A stretch of 64,000 nucleotides of DNA from Bog-473 sp963783245 (GTDB lineage: Bacteria > Actinomycetota > Acidimicrobiia > Acidimicrobiales > RAAP-2). Below the pieces are notes generated by a model that was given only the letters and a program-made list of their open reading frames with translations, had not been told where the DNA came from and ran no database searches. The stretch spans positions 434,001-498,000 of the forward strand of contig CAWAMS010000003.1 in assembly GCA_963783245.1 (NCBI GenBank), read 5' to 3'. Numbering within the stretch: the first letter of the stretch is position 1; each line of letters opens with the position of its first letter. The translations under genes and the position numbers were made by a program. Shown here one piece after another: positions 31,948 to 42,671 of this stretch.

Positions 31948-33847
31948 TCATCCCTCTTTCGGCTCCCGCTCCATGAGCCACGCTACCAATCGATCCGCCG
32001 CGGCGCGTACAGAGCCCGGATCTTCGAGTTCTGCCAGCCAGCGGCGTACTTGTGCGGTGACAGCTGCGCCCGCCTGCCAAGATTCTCCCAGACCACGCGA
32101 CGCCTTTTCCACTTCGGAGAGTTCGCGCCGTACGGCCTCGCGCAGCAGCACGCCGACGACGAGGTCCACGGGATCGCCGAAATCGGCGTCTCCGATCAAG
32201 GGCTCTTCCACCGTCACCCGACGCAACAGCGCAGCAACTTCGGGTGACGCCATCGCGATCGCATCGTGAAGATCGTCGTGCTCGATCAACGCGACGAATG
32301 CCGCACGCTGCAACGCGTCGACGAAGAGGACCGGTTGCAGTCGATCGGCGACCTCCTCGGGCCGATGGACCGCCAATTTCAGCGCCTCGAGTCCGGGACC
32401 GTCCTTCTGGGCCGTGGCAGCGAACCGCTCGACCCCGTCGTCCCACTCCATTGCGTCGCCGTCGTCGGGATCCCTCAGCTCACCGGGATCATCCCGCTTG
32501 CCGGTTCGTGACGGCCTTCGGAGAGCTCGTTTCGGTCTGTGGATGGGCCCGCAGATACTCGAGGCGTTCGCGCAAGCGGGGCGCGTCCAGACGACAGCGG
32601 TCCGAAAGCTGCATGACGTACTGGTCGCGTACGAGATCGTCGGGATGCTCGGCGACGGCGGTCAGGGCCGACTCGGCCGCCCGGGCGCGGCCCTCCGCCG
32701 TCGTGAGGTCGCCGGCGCTCAGCATGCGGTCGACCCTGAACTGGAGGAAGGGCCTTGCGCTCGGCCACGGCCCGGGCCAGCGCCTCGGGGTCGCTCCGGG
32801 CAAGGTCGCCCGGGTCGCTCCCGTGGGGCAGGTCGGCCACCACCACGTCGACCTCGTGCCGGCGCTCCCATTCGTAGACGCGTGAGGTGGCGTTCTGGCC
32901 GGCCCCGTCGGCGTCATAGGCCAGCACGATCCGCCGGCCGAAGTTGCGCAGCAGGGTGAAGTGCTCCTCGGCCAGCGCGGTACCGCACGTGGCCACGGCA
33001 CGTGGCACGCCGGCCTGGAAGAAGCCGATCACGTCGGTGTAGCCCTCGCAGACGACGACCTCCCCTTTCGCGATGACGTCCTGCTTGGCCCAATTCGAGC
33101 GCGTAGAGGGTGCGGCGCTTCGAATAGATCGGGGATTCCTGGGAGTTCTTGTACTTCGGCTCGGGTCGCTCCGAGTGGCGGCTGGCCGGCGACGGGAGGG
33201 AGGATCCGGCCGCCCAGGGCCACCGGACGGCCGGAGGGGTCGCAGATCGGGAACAGCACGCGGGCCCGGAACGCGTCCTGGGCCCGGCCCCGGCGGTTGA
33301 TGAAGCCCAGGCCCGAATCGGTCAGCACCCGCTCGGGCAACCTGAGGGCTTTGCTCAGAGCGTCCCACTCGTCGGGCGCCCACCCCAGGCGGAACCGGCG
33401 CACGACGTCACCGTCGTAGCCCCGCGAGCGCAGGTAGTCCCGGGCCCGGCCGGCATCGGGCGAGCGCAGGAGCCGCTCGTGATACCAGACCACCGCCTTC
33501 TCCACGGCGTCGAGCAGTTCGGTCCTGCGCTTGCGGTCCTTCCCGATCTCTGCGTCCTCGTGCAGAGCCACCCCGGCCCGGTCAGCCAGGAGCCGCACGG
33601 CATCGACGAAGTCGAGGTGTTCGGTGGCGCGGACGAAGGTGATGGCGTCTCCCGAGGCCTGGCAGCCGAAGCAGTAGTAGAAGCCCTCCTCGGCGTTGAC
33701 GCTGAAGGAAGGGCTCTTCTCGGTGTGGAACGGGCACAGGCCGGTCCAGCGGCGGCCGACGCGCTTGAGCGCGGCATGCTCACCGATCAGCGCGACGATG
33801 TCGGTCGCCGCCCGCACCTGGGCCACGTCCTCGTCGGGGATGGCCAT
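31948..33847 (-). CDS. dnaG: DNA primase, several frameshifts
   Basis: Primase split over frames but clearly one gene. The CHC2 zinc finger begins near residue 38 (CPFHTEKSPSFSVNAEEGFYYCFGCQASGDAI), then the N-terminal catalytic half LRLPERVLTDSGLGF and RVLFPICDPSGRPVALGGR. After shifts near 33170 and 33110 comes the TOPRIM part VVVCEGYTDVIGFFQAGVPRAVATCGTALAEEHF and IVLAYDADGAGQNA. After shifts near 32765 and 32500 comes the C-terminal DnaB-binding part LKLAVHRPEEVADRLQPVLF. An essential gene with four breaks indicates sequence error rather than loss. Confidence 0.82.
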
Positions 33848-33904
33848 TCAGTGACGGTACCGCGGCGGTGCTTCCGCCGAGACGGGTCGCAACCGCTGTG
33901 GAGG

Positions 33905-36597
33905 TCAGCTGGCCTTTTGCGCCCCGGGCTCCCCGGCCAGCACGGCCTGCGCCGCAGCGAGACGGGCCACGGGCACCCGGAACGGCGAACAGCTCACGTA
34001 GTCGAGCCCGGCGTCGTAGAACATGGCGATGGACTCGGGGTCGCCGCCGTGCTCGCCGCAGACACCGACCTTGAGCGACGGCCGTGTCGCCCGTCCCCGC
34101 TGGGTGCCGAGACGCACCAGCTCGCCGACGCCGTCGGCGTCGACCACGTCGAAGGGATTCCGCTTCAAGAGCCCCAACTCCAGATAGGCCGCCATCATCC
34201 GGCCCTCCACGTCGTCCCGGCTGAAGCCGAACGTCATCTGGGTCAGGTCGTTCGTGCCGAAGGAGAAGAAATCGGCCACTTCGGCGATCTCCCCCGCCAG
34301 CAGGGCGGCCCGTGGCGTCTCGATCATGGTGCCGATGGTCACCTCGAGCGTGCCCTTCGTGGCTTTGGCCTTCTTGGCGCCCTTGGAGGGGCTCGGCGCC
34401 TCCTCGTCCGCAGACCTCGGCCACGGCCTCTTCGACCCAGCTGCGGGCCAGCGCCAGCTCTTCCCGGCTGACGGTGAGAGGGATCATGATCTCGACGATC
34501 GGGTGCCCGCCGTCGACCACCCGCTGGCGGGCCGCCTCCATGAGGGCCCGCACCTGCATGGCGTAGAGCCCCGGCTTGACCACCCCGAGGCGCACGCCGC
34601 GGGTGCCCAGCATCGGGTTGGCCTCTTTCCACGACAGGGCGGCGGCGTAGAGCCGCTGCTCCTCGGGGGTGAGCCCGACGGTGGCCTCCTTAATCGCCAT
34701 CTCTTCGGTGCTGGGCAGGAACTCGTGCAGCGGCGGGTCGAGGAGGCGGACAGTGACGGGGAGCCCGTCCATGGCCTCGAGAATGTCGATGAAGTCCTTA
34801 CGCTGGACCTGGCGCAACTCCTCCAGGGCGGAGGTCTCCTCCTCGGGGGTGTCGGCCAGGATCATGCGCCGGACGACCGGAAGCCGATCCTCACCCAGGA
34901 ACATGTGCTCGGTCCGGCACAGACCGATGCCCTCGGCCCCGAGGGTGCGCGCGTTGGCGGCGTCCTCGCCGGTGTCGGCGTTGGCCCGCACGGCCAGGTG
35001 GCCCGCCCGGATGTCGTCGGCCCACGAGAGCACGGTGGCGAAGGCGGCCGGTGGCGATGCCGCGGTCAGGGGGACCTGACCGGCCACCACGATGCCGGCC
35101 CCGCCGTCGAGCGAGACCCAGTCGCCCTCGTTGAGCGGTGACGCCGCCCACGGTCACCGAGTGGGCCGACAGGCGGAGGACCTCGGCCCCGACGACGGCG
35201 GGCTTGCCCCAGCCCCGGGCCACCACGGCGGCGTGGCTGACCAGGCCGCCCCGGGCGGTCAGGATCCCTTCGGAGGCCAGCATCCCGTGCACGTCCTCGG
35301 GTGAGGTCTCGCTGCGGACCAAAATGACCTTTTCGCCCCGCCCCGCCGCGGCCGCCGCATCGTCGGCCGTGAAGTAGATCCGGCCCACGGCGGCGCCCGG
35401 GCTGGCACCGAGGCCCTTGGCCCACACCGAGTAGCCGGACCCGGCGAACTGCGGGTGCAGCACCGCGTCGAGATGGTCCTCGGTGATACGCGAGACGGCC
35501 TCGGCCTTGGAGATGCCCAGGTCATCGGGGCGCACCATGTCCACCGCCATCTGCAGGGCCGCCGTGCCGGTGCGCTTGCCCACCCGGGTCTGCAGCATCC
35601 ACAGCTTGCCCTGGTCGATGGTGAATTCGGTGTCGCACATGTCGTGATAGTGGCCTTCGAGGCGATCGAAAATGGCCAGGAGCTCGGCGTGGACCTCGGG
35701 GAATTGCTTCTTGAGCTCCGAGATCGGCTCTGTGTTGCGGATGCCGGCCACGACGTCCTCGCCCTGGGCGTTGACCAGGAAGTCCCCGTAGGCGCCCTTG
35801 GTCCCCGTTGCCGGGTCACGGGTGAACCCGACCCCGGTACCCGAGTTGTCGTCGCGGTTGCCGAACACCATGGCCTGGACGTTGACCGCGGTGCCCAGGT
35901 CGTGCGAGATGCGCTCGCGGTTGCGGTAGGCGATGGCGCGGGGCCCGTTCCAACTGCGGAAGACCGCCTCGATGGCGCCCCGGAGCTGCGCAGCCGGGTC
36001 CTGCGGGAAGGGCTCCTTGGTGTGGCGCTCGACGATCTGCTGATACGAATCCACCAGGTAGCGCAAGAGCTCGGTCGGCACCTTGGCGTCCGAGGTGGTG
36101 CCGGCCAACTCCTTGGCGGCATCGAAGAGGGAGTCGAACTCCTCCCCGGGGAGGTCGAGCACGATCCGTCCGTACATGGCGATGAAGCGGCGGTAGGAGT
36201 CGAAGGCGAAACGCTCGTCCCCCGTCTGCTTGGCCAGGCCCTCGACCGAGCGGTCGTTGAGCCCGAGGTTGAGCACCGTGTCCATCATGCCGGGCATGGA
36301 GAACTTGGCGCCCGAACGCACCGAGACCAGGAGGGGATCGTCGGCGTCGCCGATCGCCTTGCCCATGGCCGTCTCGAGGCGCGTGCGGGCCCCGGCCACC
36401 TCGGCGTCCAGGCTGCTGGGCCATCCGCCGGCCATGTAGTCCCGGCAGGCGTCGGTCGAGATGGTGAAGCCCGGCGGGACGGGCAGGGCGAGCACCGACG
36501 TCATTTCGGCCAGGTTGGCGCCCTTGCCTCCCAGGAGGTCCTTGAGCTCCATGGGCGGCTGTGCGTGGGTATGGTCGAAATCGAAGACGTACGGCAT
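33905..36597 (-). CDS. ppdK: pyruvate phosphate dikinase, two frameshifts
   Basis: PPDK interconverts pyruvate, ATP and phosphate with PEP, AMP and pyrophosphate. The N-terminal nucleotide domain (LKDLLGGKGANLAEMTS, SVRSGAKFSMPGMMDTVLNLGLND) is followed by the phosphohistidine domain with GILTARGGLVSHAAVVARGWGKPAVVG. After a shift near 35140 comes the PEP domain (GLCRTEHMFLG, ANPMLGTRGVRLG, EIMIPLTVS). After another near 34400 comes FFSFGTNDLTQMTFGFSRDD and KVGVCGEHGGDPESI. The final length would be about 895 residues, normal. ATG 36597 follows AAGGAGG. Confidence 0.88.
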
Positions 36598-36706
36598 CGG
36601 GCCTCCTTGCCCTGGCATGGCGAACCGCGGGGTGCGGCGGTCATTGGGTGGTCATTGCGGCCCACTGGGAGCGCGAAAACGACAGCCTACCGGCCCGCCA
36701 CGACCG

Positions 36707-37198
36707 TCAGTGGTCCCTCGGGGGCCTCTTCTGAAACGGGGCGGCTCCGCCGACCTGGCGTTCGAAGACCTGCTTGGCCTCGCGCATGAAGTCCCGCACG
36801 ATAGCCAACTCCTCGGCCTTGAAGCGCTGGGTGACCTGCTTCATCTCCTCGACGATGGGCTGCTGCGCGTGCTGCAGCTTCTTCTGCGCCGACGGCACCA
36901 GCTCCACCCACACCCGCCGCCGGTCGTCGGTGTCCCGCCGACGCTTCACCATGCCCGCCGACTCGAGCCGGTCGAGGAGGAACGTCACCGCGCCCGTGGT
37001 CAACCCGCTCTCTTCGGAGAGCTGTCCGGCCGTCATGGGGCCGAGTCGTCCGAGGAGGTCCAGGCAACGCATGTCGGTCCGGCTCAACTTGAACTTCTTG
37101 GCCACCCGCTCGTCGAAGTCACTGGCGGCGCCGAAGTAGCCGACGATCTCCGATCGAAGCTGTGCGATGAGATCGCTCCGGGACCATTGCCTTGACAC
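36707..37198 (-). CDS. MarR-family regulator
   Basis: Winged-helix regulator of about 163 residues: KLSRTDMRCLDLLGRLGPMTAGQLSEESGLTTGAVTFLLDRLESAGMVKRRRDTDDRRRVWVELV, with helical dimerisation ends. The open frame reaches ATG 37231, but that would run through an AT-rich dyad and overlap the divergent ABC gene, so GTG 37198 is preferred. It is divergent from the DrrAB-like exporter, the usual arrangement for a drug-responsive repressor. Confidence 0.82.
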   Translation of the reverse strand: MSRQWSRSDLIAQLRSEIVGYFGAASDFDERVAKKFKLSRTDMRCLDLLGRLGPMTAGQLSEESGLTTGAVTFLLDRLESAGMVKRRRDTDDRRRVWVELVPSAQKKLQHAQQPIVEEMKQVTQRFKAEELAIVRDFMREAKQVFERQVGGAAPFQKRPPRDH

Positions 37199-37204
37199 GT
37201 AAAT

Positions 37205-37221
37205 AACTTTATCACTAAGTT
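37205..37221. promoter_or_regulatory. candidate MarR operator
   Basis: Dyad AACTT/AAGTT separated by 7 bases in the short AT-rich gap between the divergent MarR and ABC genes. A dimer bound here would cover both starts. Confidence 0.45.
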
Positions 37222-37230
37222 TCTTTCCCA

Positions 37231-38275
37231 ATGAGTAATTCTTCCTCGTTCGCCGTGGAGGCGCACGACCTCGTCAAGGTCTTCCCCCAAGGCAACGTGC
37301 GCGCGCTCGACGGCGTGTCACTCACGGTCGAAGAGGGGACGATCCTCGGGTTGCTCGGCCCCAACGGTGCCGGCAAGACGACGGTCGTGCGTATCCTCTC
37401 CACCATCTTGAGCCCCGACTCGGGGGACGCCTCCATCCTCGGTCACGACGTGGTCAAGGAGGCCGAAACCGTGCGCCGGATCATCGGGCTCGCCGGGCAG
37501 TACGCCGCCGTCGACGAGAACCTGACCGGCCGGGAGAACATCCGCATGGTCGGACGGCTGTCGCACATGAGCCGGAAGGACTCCGCCGCCCGCGCCACCG
37601 AGCTCCTGGAGGGGTTCGGGCTGGCCGACGCCGGCGACCGGGTCCTCAAGACGTATTCGGGGGGTATGCGGCGACGGCTCGACCTGGCCGCCGCACTGGT
37701 CGCACGGCCGCCGGTGTTGTTCTTGGACGAGCCCACCACCGGTCTCGATCCCCAGAGCCGTCAGGACCTCTGGGGCGTGATCGAGGGATTGGTGGCCGGC
37801 GGCACGACGGTGCTCCTCACGACCCAATACCTCGAAGAGGCGGACCGGCTGGCGCGCGACATCATCGTCGTCGACCACGGGCGGGTCATCGCCGAAGGCA
37901 CCCCGGCCGAGTTGAAGGCCAATCTGGGCACGTCGGTCGTCGCCGTCACCTTGAGCGACAACGAGACCGCGCAAAAGGCGGCCGCGTCTGGTGGCCCCGC
38001 TCTCCGACAAAGCGCCGCTCGTCGATCGCAACATCGTCGAGCTGACCGTCGAGAACGGGCCGAAGGTCGGCGCCGAGGTCCTCCGCACGCTCGATGCGGC
38101 CCAGATCCCGATCGCCGGCCTGGCGCTCCGCGAACCGAGCCTGGACGACGTGTTCCTGAGTCTCACCGGCCACAAGTCCGAGGCGGAGACGGACGAGCAA
38201 CGCGTGGCCCGCACCGGCAAAGGGCCGAAGCGCCCGCCGAGTGAGTCGGAAACCGACGGAAGGGATGCCGCATGA
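37231..38275 (+). CDS. ABC transporter ATPase, DrrA-like, frameshifted
   Basis: ATPase of a two-component ABC-2 exporter. Walker A LLGPNGAGKTTVVRIL, Q-loop GLAGQYAAVDENLTGRENI, signature YSGGMRRRLDLA, Walker B PPVLFLDEPTTGLDP and H-loop VLLTTQYLEEADRL are all in one frame. Near 37985 the frame moves by one base and the DrrA-type C-terminus follows (IVELTVENGPKVGAEVL, LREPSLDDVFLSLTGHK). The stop overlaps the permease ATG (ATGA at 38272). The intact length is about 347 residues. Drug or lipid export is inferred from the family and the MarR neighbour. Confidence 0.88.
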
Positions 38276-39096
38276 CCACCATCACGGTGCCCACGACCAT
38301 CACCTCGCCGGCGCCCTCGGGCCATCGCCTCCGTTGGGCGTTCGCGGACGCCCTCACCGTCACGTGGCGCAATCTGAAGGCCTACACGCGGATTCCCGAG
38401 GCCCTCTTCTTCTCGACACTCCAGCCGATCATGTTCGTCCTGCTGTTCCGCTACGTGTTCGGAGGAGCGATCCCGATCCCCGGTGGCGTTCCGTACGTCG
38501 ACTACATGATGCCGGGAATCTTCGTGCAGACCGTCATGTTCGGTTCGGTGAGCACGGCCGTCGGATTGGCCGAGGACCTGCAGAAGGGGCTGATCGAACG
38601 CTTCCGCGCCTTGCCGATGGCCCGGTCCGCCGTCTTGGCCGGCAGGACGAGCGCTGATTTCGTCCGCAACGTCTTCGTGGTCATCATCATGACAATCGTG
38701 GGGTTCGCCGTCGGCTTTCGCATCGGCGACGGGGTCCCCAACTACATCCTCGGGCTCCTGATCGTGTTGGCCTTCGCCTACGCGATGAGTTGGGGCTTTG
38801 CGGCTATCGGGCTCGCCGCACCGAACAGCGAGACGGCGCAGGTCATGGCGTTCCCCATTTTGTTCCCGCTCACCTTTGCGTCCACGGCGTTCGTGCCCAT
38901 CGAGACGATGCCCGGGTGGCTCCAGGGATTCGTACGCCATCAGCCGGTTTCGGTCGTCGTCGACGCCGCACGCTCACTGATGGTGGGTGGCTACTACCAC
39001 TCGACCAGTTCGGTCTGGTACGCGCTGTTGTGGATCGTCGGGTTGCTGATCGTGCTGGTGCCGCTGGGCGTGTGGCGATACCGCAAGACCAGTTAG
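38272..39096 (+). CDS. ABC-2 permease, DrrB-like
   Basis: A 274-residue membrane protein with about six hydrophobic segments. Typical ABC-2 features are FFSTLQPIMFVLLFRYVFGGAI, DYMMPGIFVQTVMFGSVSTAVGLAEDLQKGLIERFRALPMARSAVL and FPLTFASTAFVPIETMPGWLQGF. It is translationally coupled to the ATPase before it. Together they form the exporter controlled by the divergent MarR gene. Confidence 0.9.
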   Translation: MTTITVPTTITSPAPSGHRLRWAFADALTVTWRNLKAYTRIPEALFFSTLQPIMFVLLFRYVFGGAIPIPGGVPYVDYMMPGIFVQTVMFGSVSTAVGLAEDLQKGLIERFRALPMARSAVLAGRTSADFVRNVFVVIIMTIVGFAVGFRIGDGVPNYILGLLIVLAFAYAMSWGFAAIGLAAPNSETAQVMAFPILFPLTFASTAFVPIETMPGWLQGFVRHQPVSVVVDAARSLMVGGYYHSTSSVWYALLWIVGLLIVLVPLGVWRYRKTS

Positions 39097-39105
39097 CTCA
39101 GCGGA

Positions 39106-40446
39106 TCACTCCTCGCCGGCGCGCCGGCGGAGCTCGTTCAGCAGATCCTTGATCGGTACCCGCACCTGCTCGGTGGTGTCGCGGTCGCGCACGGTGACGG
39201 CGTCGTCCTCGAGCGAATCGAAGTCGACCGTGACGCACCACGGCGTCCCCACCTCGTCCTGACGCCGGTAGCGCTTGCCGATTCCCTGCGTGGTGTCGTA
39301 GTCGCACATGAAGTGCGGCTGGAGGCGCGCCAGCACGTGACGGGCGAACGGCTCCAGTGGCTCCTTCTTGGACAGGGGGAGCACCGCCACCTGGTAGGGG
39401 GCGAGGCGCCAGTTCAGCCGCAGCACGCTGCGGGTCTCGCCGCCGACCTCGTCCTCGTCGAAGGCCGAGATCAAGAAGGCCATCATCGTGCGCGTCGCGC
39501 CGGCCGCCGGCTCGATCACGTGCGGCACGTACCGCTCGTTGGTCTGGGGGTCGAAGTAGTCGAGGCGCTCCCCCGATGCCTTGGCGTGGGCGGTCAGGTC
39601 GAAGTCCCCCCGGTTCGCAATGCCCTCGAGCTCGTCCCACCCCCACGGGAAGAGGAACTCGACATCGGCCGTGCCGCGCGAATAGTGCGACAGCTCGCTC
39701 TTTTCGTGGTGGCGCAGCCGCAGCTTGTCCTCGGGAATGCCGAGGTCGAGGTACCAGCGGAACCGCTCGGCCAGCCAGTAGTCGAACCACTGCTGGCTCT
39801 CGGCCGGTGGCACGAAGTACTCCATCTCCATCTGTTCGAACTCGCGGGTGCGGAAGACGAAGTTCTGCGGTGTGATCTCATTGCGGAACGACTTGCCCAC
39901 CTGGGCGATGCCGAAGGGCGGCTTCTTCCGCGTGGTGTTGAGCACGTTGGCGAAATTGACGAACATGCCCTGGGCCGTCTCGGGCCGCAGGTACGCCACG
40001 TGCCCTTCGTCCTCGACCGGGCCGGCGTGGGTCTTGAACATCAGGTTGAAGGCACGCGCTTCGGTCAGGTCGGTCGATCCACAATTGGGGCACACACCGT
40101 CGATCTTGTCCTCGCGCCACCGCTCGTGGCAGTTGCGACAATCGACGAGGGGGTCGGTGAAGGTGGCCAGGTGCCCCGAGGCTGCCCAGACCGCCGGGGG
40201 CGACAGAATGGCCGCATCGAGGCCGACGACGTCGTCGCGCAGTTGGACCATCGAACGCCACCAGGCGTTCTTCACGTTGCGGAGCATGTTGACCCCGAGC
40301 GGGCCGTAGTCGTAGGTGGAGCGGAAGCCGCCGTAGATCTCGGCCGAGGGGAAAATGAACCCGCGGTGGCGGCACAGGCGCACGACCCTCTCCATCAGAT
40401 CGTTTTCAGGCGCATCCTGTGCGCCGGCCTGGGCGTCTTCGGTCAT
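39106..40446 (-). CDS. glyS: glycyl-tRNA synthetase, class II alpha2 type
   Basis: A 446-residue enzyme charging tRNA-Gly. Motifs: PSAEIYGGFRSTYDYGPLGVNMLRNVKNAWW, zinc-binding pairs CRNCHERW and CPNCGSTDL, motif 2 GIAQVGKSFRNEITPQNFVFRTREFEQMEMEYF, and LRLNWRLAPYQVAVLPLSKKEPLEPFA of the anticodon domain. It is intact in one frame. It converges on the DrrB gene 10 bases away. Its substrate tRNA-Gly(TCC) in the array has lost the D/T contacts, which raises the question whether this enzyme charges it. Confidence 0.95.
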   Translation of the reverse strand: MTEDAQAGAQDAPENDLMERVVRLCRHRGFIFPSAEIYGGFRSTYDYGPLGVNMLRNVKNAWWRSMVQLRDDVVGLDAAILSPPAVWAASGHLATFTDPLVDCRNCHERWREDKIDGVCPNCGSTDLTEARAFNLMFKTHAGPVEDEGHVAYLRPETAQGMFVNFANVLNTTRKKPPFGIAQVGKSFRNEITPQNFVFRTREFEQMEMEYFVPPAESQQWFDYWLAERFRWYLDLGIPEDKLRLRHHEKSELSHYSRGTADVEFLFPWGWDELEGIANRGDFDLTAHAKASGERLDYFDPQTNERYVPHVIEPAAGATRTMMAFLISAFDEDEVGGETRSVLRLNWRLAPYQVAVLPLSKKEPLEPFARHVLARLQPHFMCDYDTTQGIGKRYRRQDEVGTPWCVTVDFDSLEDDAVTVRDRDTTEQVRVPIKDLLNELRRRAGEE

Positions 40447-41559
40447 CGATGAAGACTACCGGTTGTAATTCTCGTGCTGACCTCGTTGGCCAGGAGCCTG
40501 CCCCTGACCGTGAGGACGGCACGGCCGTGGTGCGGCTCGACGAGGCCGGCCAGCTCGTCCACACGCCGACAGGTCGGCCCACGGGACGCCGCGCGGTGTG
40601 CGGAGGGAGAGCGACAGGGCCTCGAAGTCCCGTTGCTCGGCCGTGAGCACTTCGCGGCCGGCCTCGGGCGAACGGCCCGCGTCGATGGCGTCGATGTAAC
40701 GCTCGGGGGTGCGGACGTTCCACCAGCGCTCCCCCGCACGGTGACTGTGGGCCGCGGCACCGATGCCCACGTAGTCACCCTGCTCCCAGTAGAGGTGGTT
40801 GTGCCGGCAACGATGCCCGGGGCGGGCCCAGTTCGAGATCTCCTCCCAGCGGTACCCCGCCCGCAGGAGGACGTCGTCGGTCATTTCGTAGCGCGCGGCC
40901 AACGTGTCGTCATCGGGATGCCGGTCGCGCGCTCGCGCCAGGGGGGTTCCCGGCTCGATGGTCAACGCATAGGCGCTGATGTGCGGGGGCGGATGGGACA
41001 GGCCCAGGACGGTGGCCAGAGTTCCCCGCCAATCGTCCTCGGTCTCCCCCGAACCGCCGAAGATGAGATCGAGGTTCCAGTTGTCGAATCCGGCTTCATG
41101 CACCGCAGCGGCGATGCGCGTCGCTGCATCCGGCACGTGGCGCCGGCCCAGTCCCGCCAGCACGTGGGCATTGGTGGACTGAAGGCCGAAGGAGACCCGG
41201 TTGACGCCGGCGCGGCGATAGGTGGCGAGATGCTCCTCGTCCGCGTCCTCGGGATTGCACTCGACCGTGACCTCGGCGCCGGCGGTGCGGGGTATGGCCG
41301 ACAGCACGCGGCAGAGCGCCTCGGGATGCAGCCGCGACGGGGTGCCTCCTCCGAAGAAGACACTGGTGGCGGGCCGAAGGTCGCCCGTCATGGTGAGACG
41401 TCGCACCTCGGTCACACAGGCGTCGGCGTAGCGCTCCATGAGGTGGTCACGGTCGGTATAGGTGGCGAAGGCGCAATAGTCACAGCGGGCGCGGCAGAAC
41501 GGGACGTGCACGTAGACGCCGAAGGCCGCCTCAGGCGCCGGACCCGAACCGGGGCTCAA
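40443..41559 (-). CDS. hemW: HemW-like radical SAM protein, frameshifted at C-terminus
   Basis: Radical SAM protein formerly annotated as oxygen-independent coproporphyrinogen oxidase, now seen as a haem chaperone. FGVYVHVPFCRARCDYCAFATY carries CxxxCxxC. FFGGGTPSRLHPE, ECNPEDADEEHL and VNRVSFGLQS follow. The main frame degenerates after GVPWADLSAC near 40565, and the neighbouring frame gives the expected end VDELAGLVEPHHGRAVLTVRGRLLANEV. TTG 41559 overlaps the recO stop (TTGA). Confidence 0.85.
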
Positions 41560-42290
41560 AGTCCGACGGCGGACCGCACCGAGCGGATGCGGCGGTCGAG
41601 GTGCACCTCCATCGCTTCGGTCGCCAGTTCGGCCACTTCGTCGGCGCCTTCGGGGGGCGGCCCGGCCAGGACGGCCGCCAGATCGCCGCCGAGGATGCGG
41701 CGTAACAGGGTAAGCGCAGCCCCGCTCATCGGGCGCCCCCGCCGGCAGCGGCGGCACAGCGTTCCCCCTTCGACAAGGTCGAAGGCGACCAGTTCGACGT
41801 CGCCGTCGGACTCCCCGCACGAAGCGCACGCATCGAGCACGGGGCCGGCCCCCTCGAGCGCGAGTGCCTTGAGGAAGAACGACGGGGCGAGCAGCGTGGG
41901 GTCGGCGTCGTTGTCCGACAGGGCCCGCAAGGCACCGACAAGCATGGCGAAGAGGCGCCGGTCCGGGTGCCGTTCCTGCGCGATCTGGTCCGTCACCTCC
42001 AGCAGGGCCAGGCCCTTGGCCACACGCGCCAGGTCCTCGCGTACGTGCCGGAACGTCTCGATCACCTCAACCTGGTTGACGATGTCGAGGTCGCTGCGCC
42101 CCTGCCACAACAAGAGGTCCACGTGGGTCAACGGCTCCAAACGCGCCCCGAACTTGCTCGAGGTGCGGCGCACCCCCTTGGCCACCGCCCGCACTTTGCC
42201 ATGCCCCTCGGTCATGAGCACGATGATGCGATCCGCTTCTCCGAGGCGATAGGTGCGAAGCACCACACCGGTATCTCGGAACAGGCTCAC
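41556..42290 (-). CDS. recO: DNA repair protein RecO
   Basis: A 244-residue RecO that loads RecA with RecF and RecR during gap repair. N-terminal OB fold MSLFRDTGVVLRTYRLGEADRIIVLMTEGHGKVRAVAKGVRRTSSKFG, a helical middle, and a zinc site CASCGESDG...CRRCRRG. The start overlaps the stop of the upstream membrane-protein gene (ATGA), and its stop overlaps the hemW start, so it is in the middle of a coupled operon. Confidence 0.92.
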   Translation of the reverse strand: MSLFRDTGVVLRTYRLGEADRIIVLMTEGHGKVRAVAKGVRRTSSKFGARLEPLTHVDLLLWQGRSDLDIVNQVEVIETFRHVREDLARVAKGLALLEVTDQIAQERHPDRRLFAMLVGALRALSDNDADPTLLAPSFFLKALALEGAGPVLDACASCGESDGDVELVAFDLVEGGTLCRRCRRGRPMSGAALTLLRRILGGDLAAVLAGPPPEGADEVAELATEAMEVHLDRRIRSVRSAVGL

Positions 42291-42625
42291 GTGGTGACGT
42301 CCCGGTTGCGGCCGCCGTTGCGCCCGGTGCCGCCCCCACGGGTCTCTGCCCGCCGCCGGCGGGCCTCCTCGCGTTCGTGGCGGGCCCGGGCCTGGGCCTC
42401 GTCGATCGCCCGGTTCTGCGCCTCTTGCGCCGGGCGGCGCCGGGCCTCGGCCACCGCGCCGTGCGAGTGCTTCCCGTAGAGGAGATTGCCACCCGCGATG
42501 AGGGCGAACAGGGCGGCGAAGGCCACCACGGGGGTGAAGGCCCCCCCGACGGCAATGGCCATCACGACGGCGAAGGCCACGATGAGGAGGACGCCGACCC
42601 CGAGGGCGAAGCGGGTGAGCGTCAT
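42287..42625 (-). CDS. small membrane protein with charged tail
   Basis: A 112-residue protein with two hydrophobic segments (FALGVGVLLIVAFAVVMAIAVGG and VVAFAALFALIAGGNLLYG), then a helical, highly charged tail (ARARHEREEARRRRAE) ending in GN-rich sequence. The function is unknown. Its ATG is the last of three copies of a 17-bp tandem repeat, each carrying a ribosome site and an ATG. Its stop overlaps recO. It is probably an operon-specific membrane accessory. Confidence 0.7.
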   Translation of the reverse strand: MTLTRFALGVGVLLIVAFAVVMAIAVGGAFTPVVAFAALFALIAGGNLLYGKHSHGAVAEARRRPAQEAQNRAIDEAQARARHEREEARRRRAETRGGGTGRNGGRNRDVTT

Positions 42626-42671
42626 GTGCCCAGTCTCCTCATGTGCCCAGTCTCCTCATGTGCCCAGTCTC
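42623..42671 (-). repeat. 17-bp tandem repeat carrying ribosome site and ATG
   Basis: Nearly three copies of a 17-bp unit whose minus strand reads ATGAGGAGACTGGGCAC. It spans from the uppS stop to the start of the small membrane protein. Each copy holds AGGAG before the next ATG, and each upstream ATG opens a six-codon frame (MRRLGT) whose TGA overlaps the next ATG. Confidence 0.85.

Noticed and set aside
35455..36789. Plus-strand ORF of 444 codons
   Set aside because: It is antisense to ppdK, whose motifs are unmistakable. High GC leaves long open antisense frames.
42623..42671. CRISPR or IS remnant at the 17-bp repeats
   Set aside because: The units are contiguous without spacers and coincide with a ribosome site and start codon.
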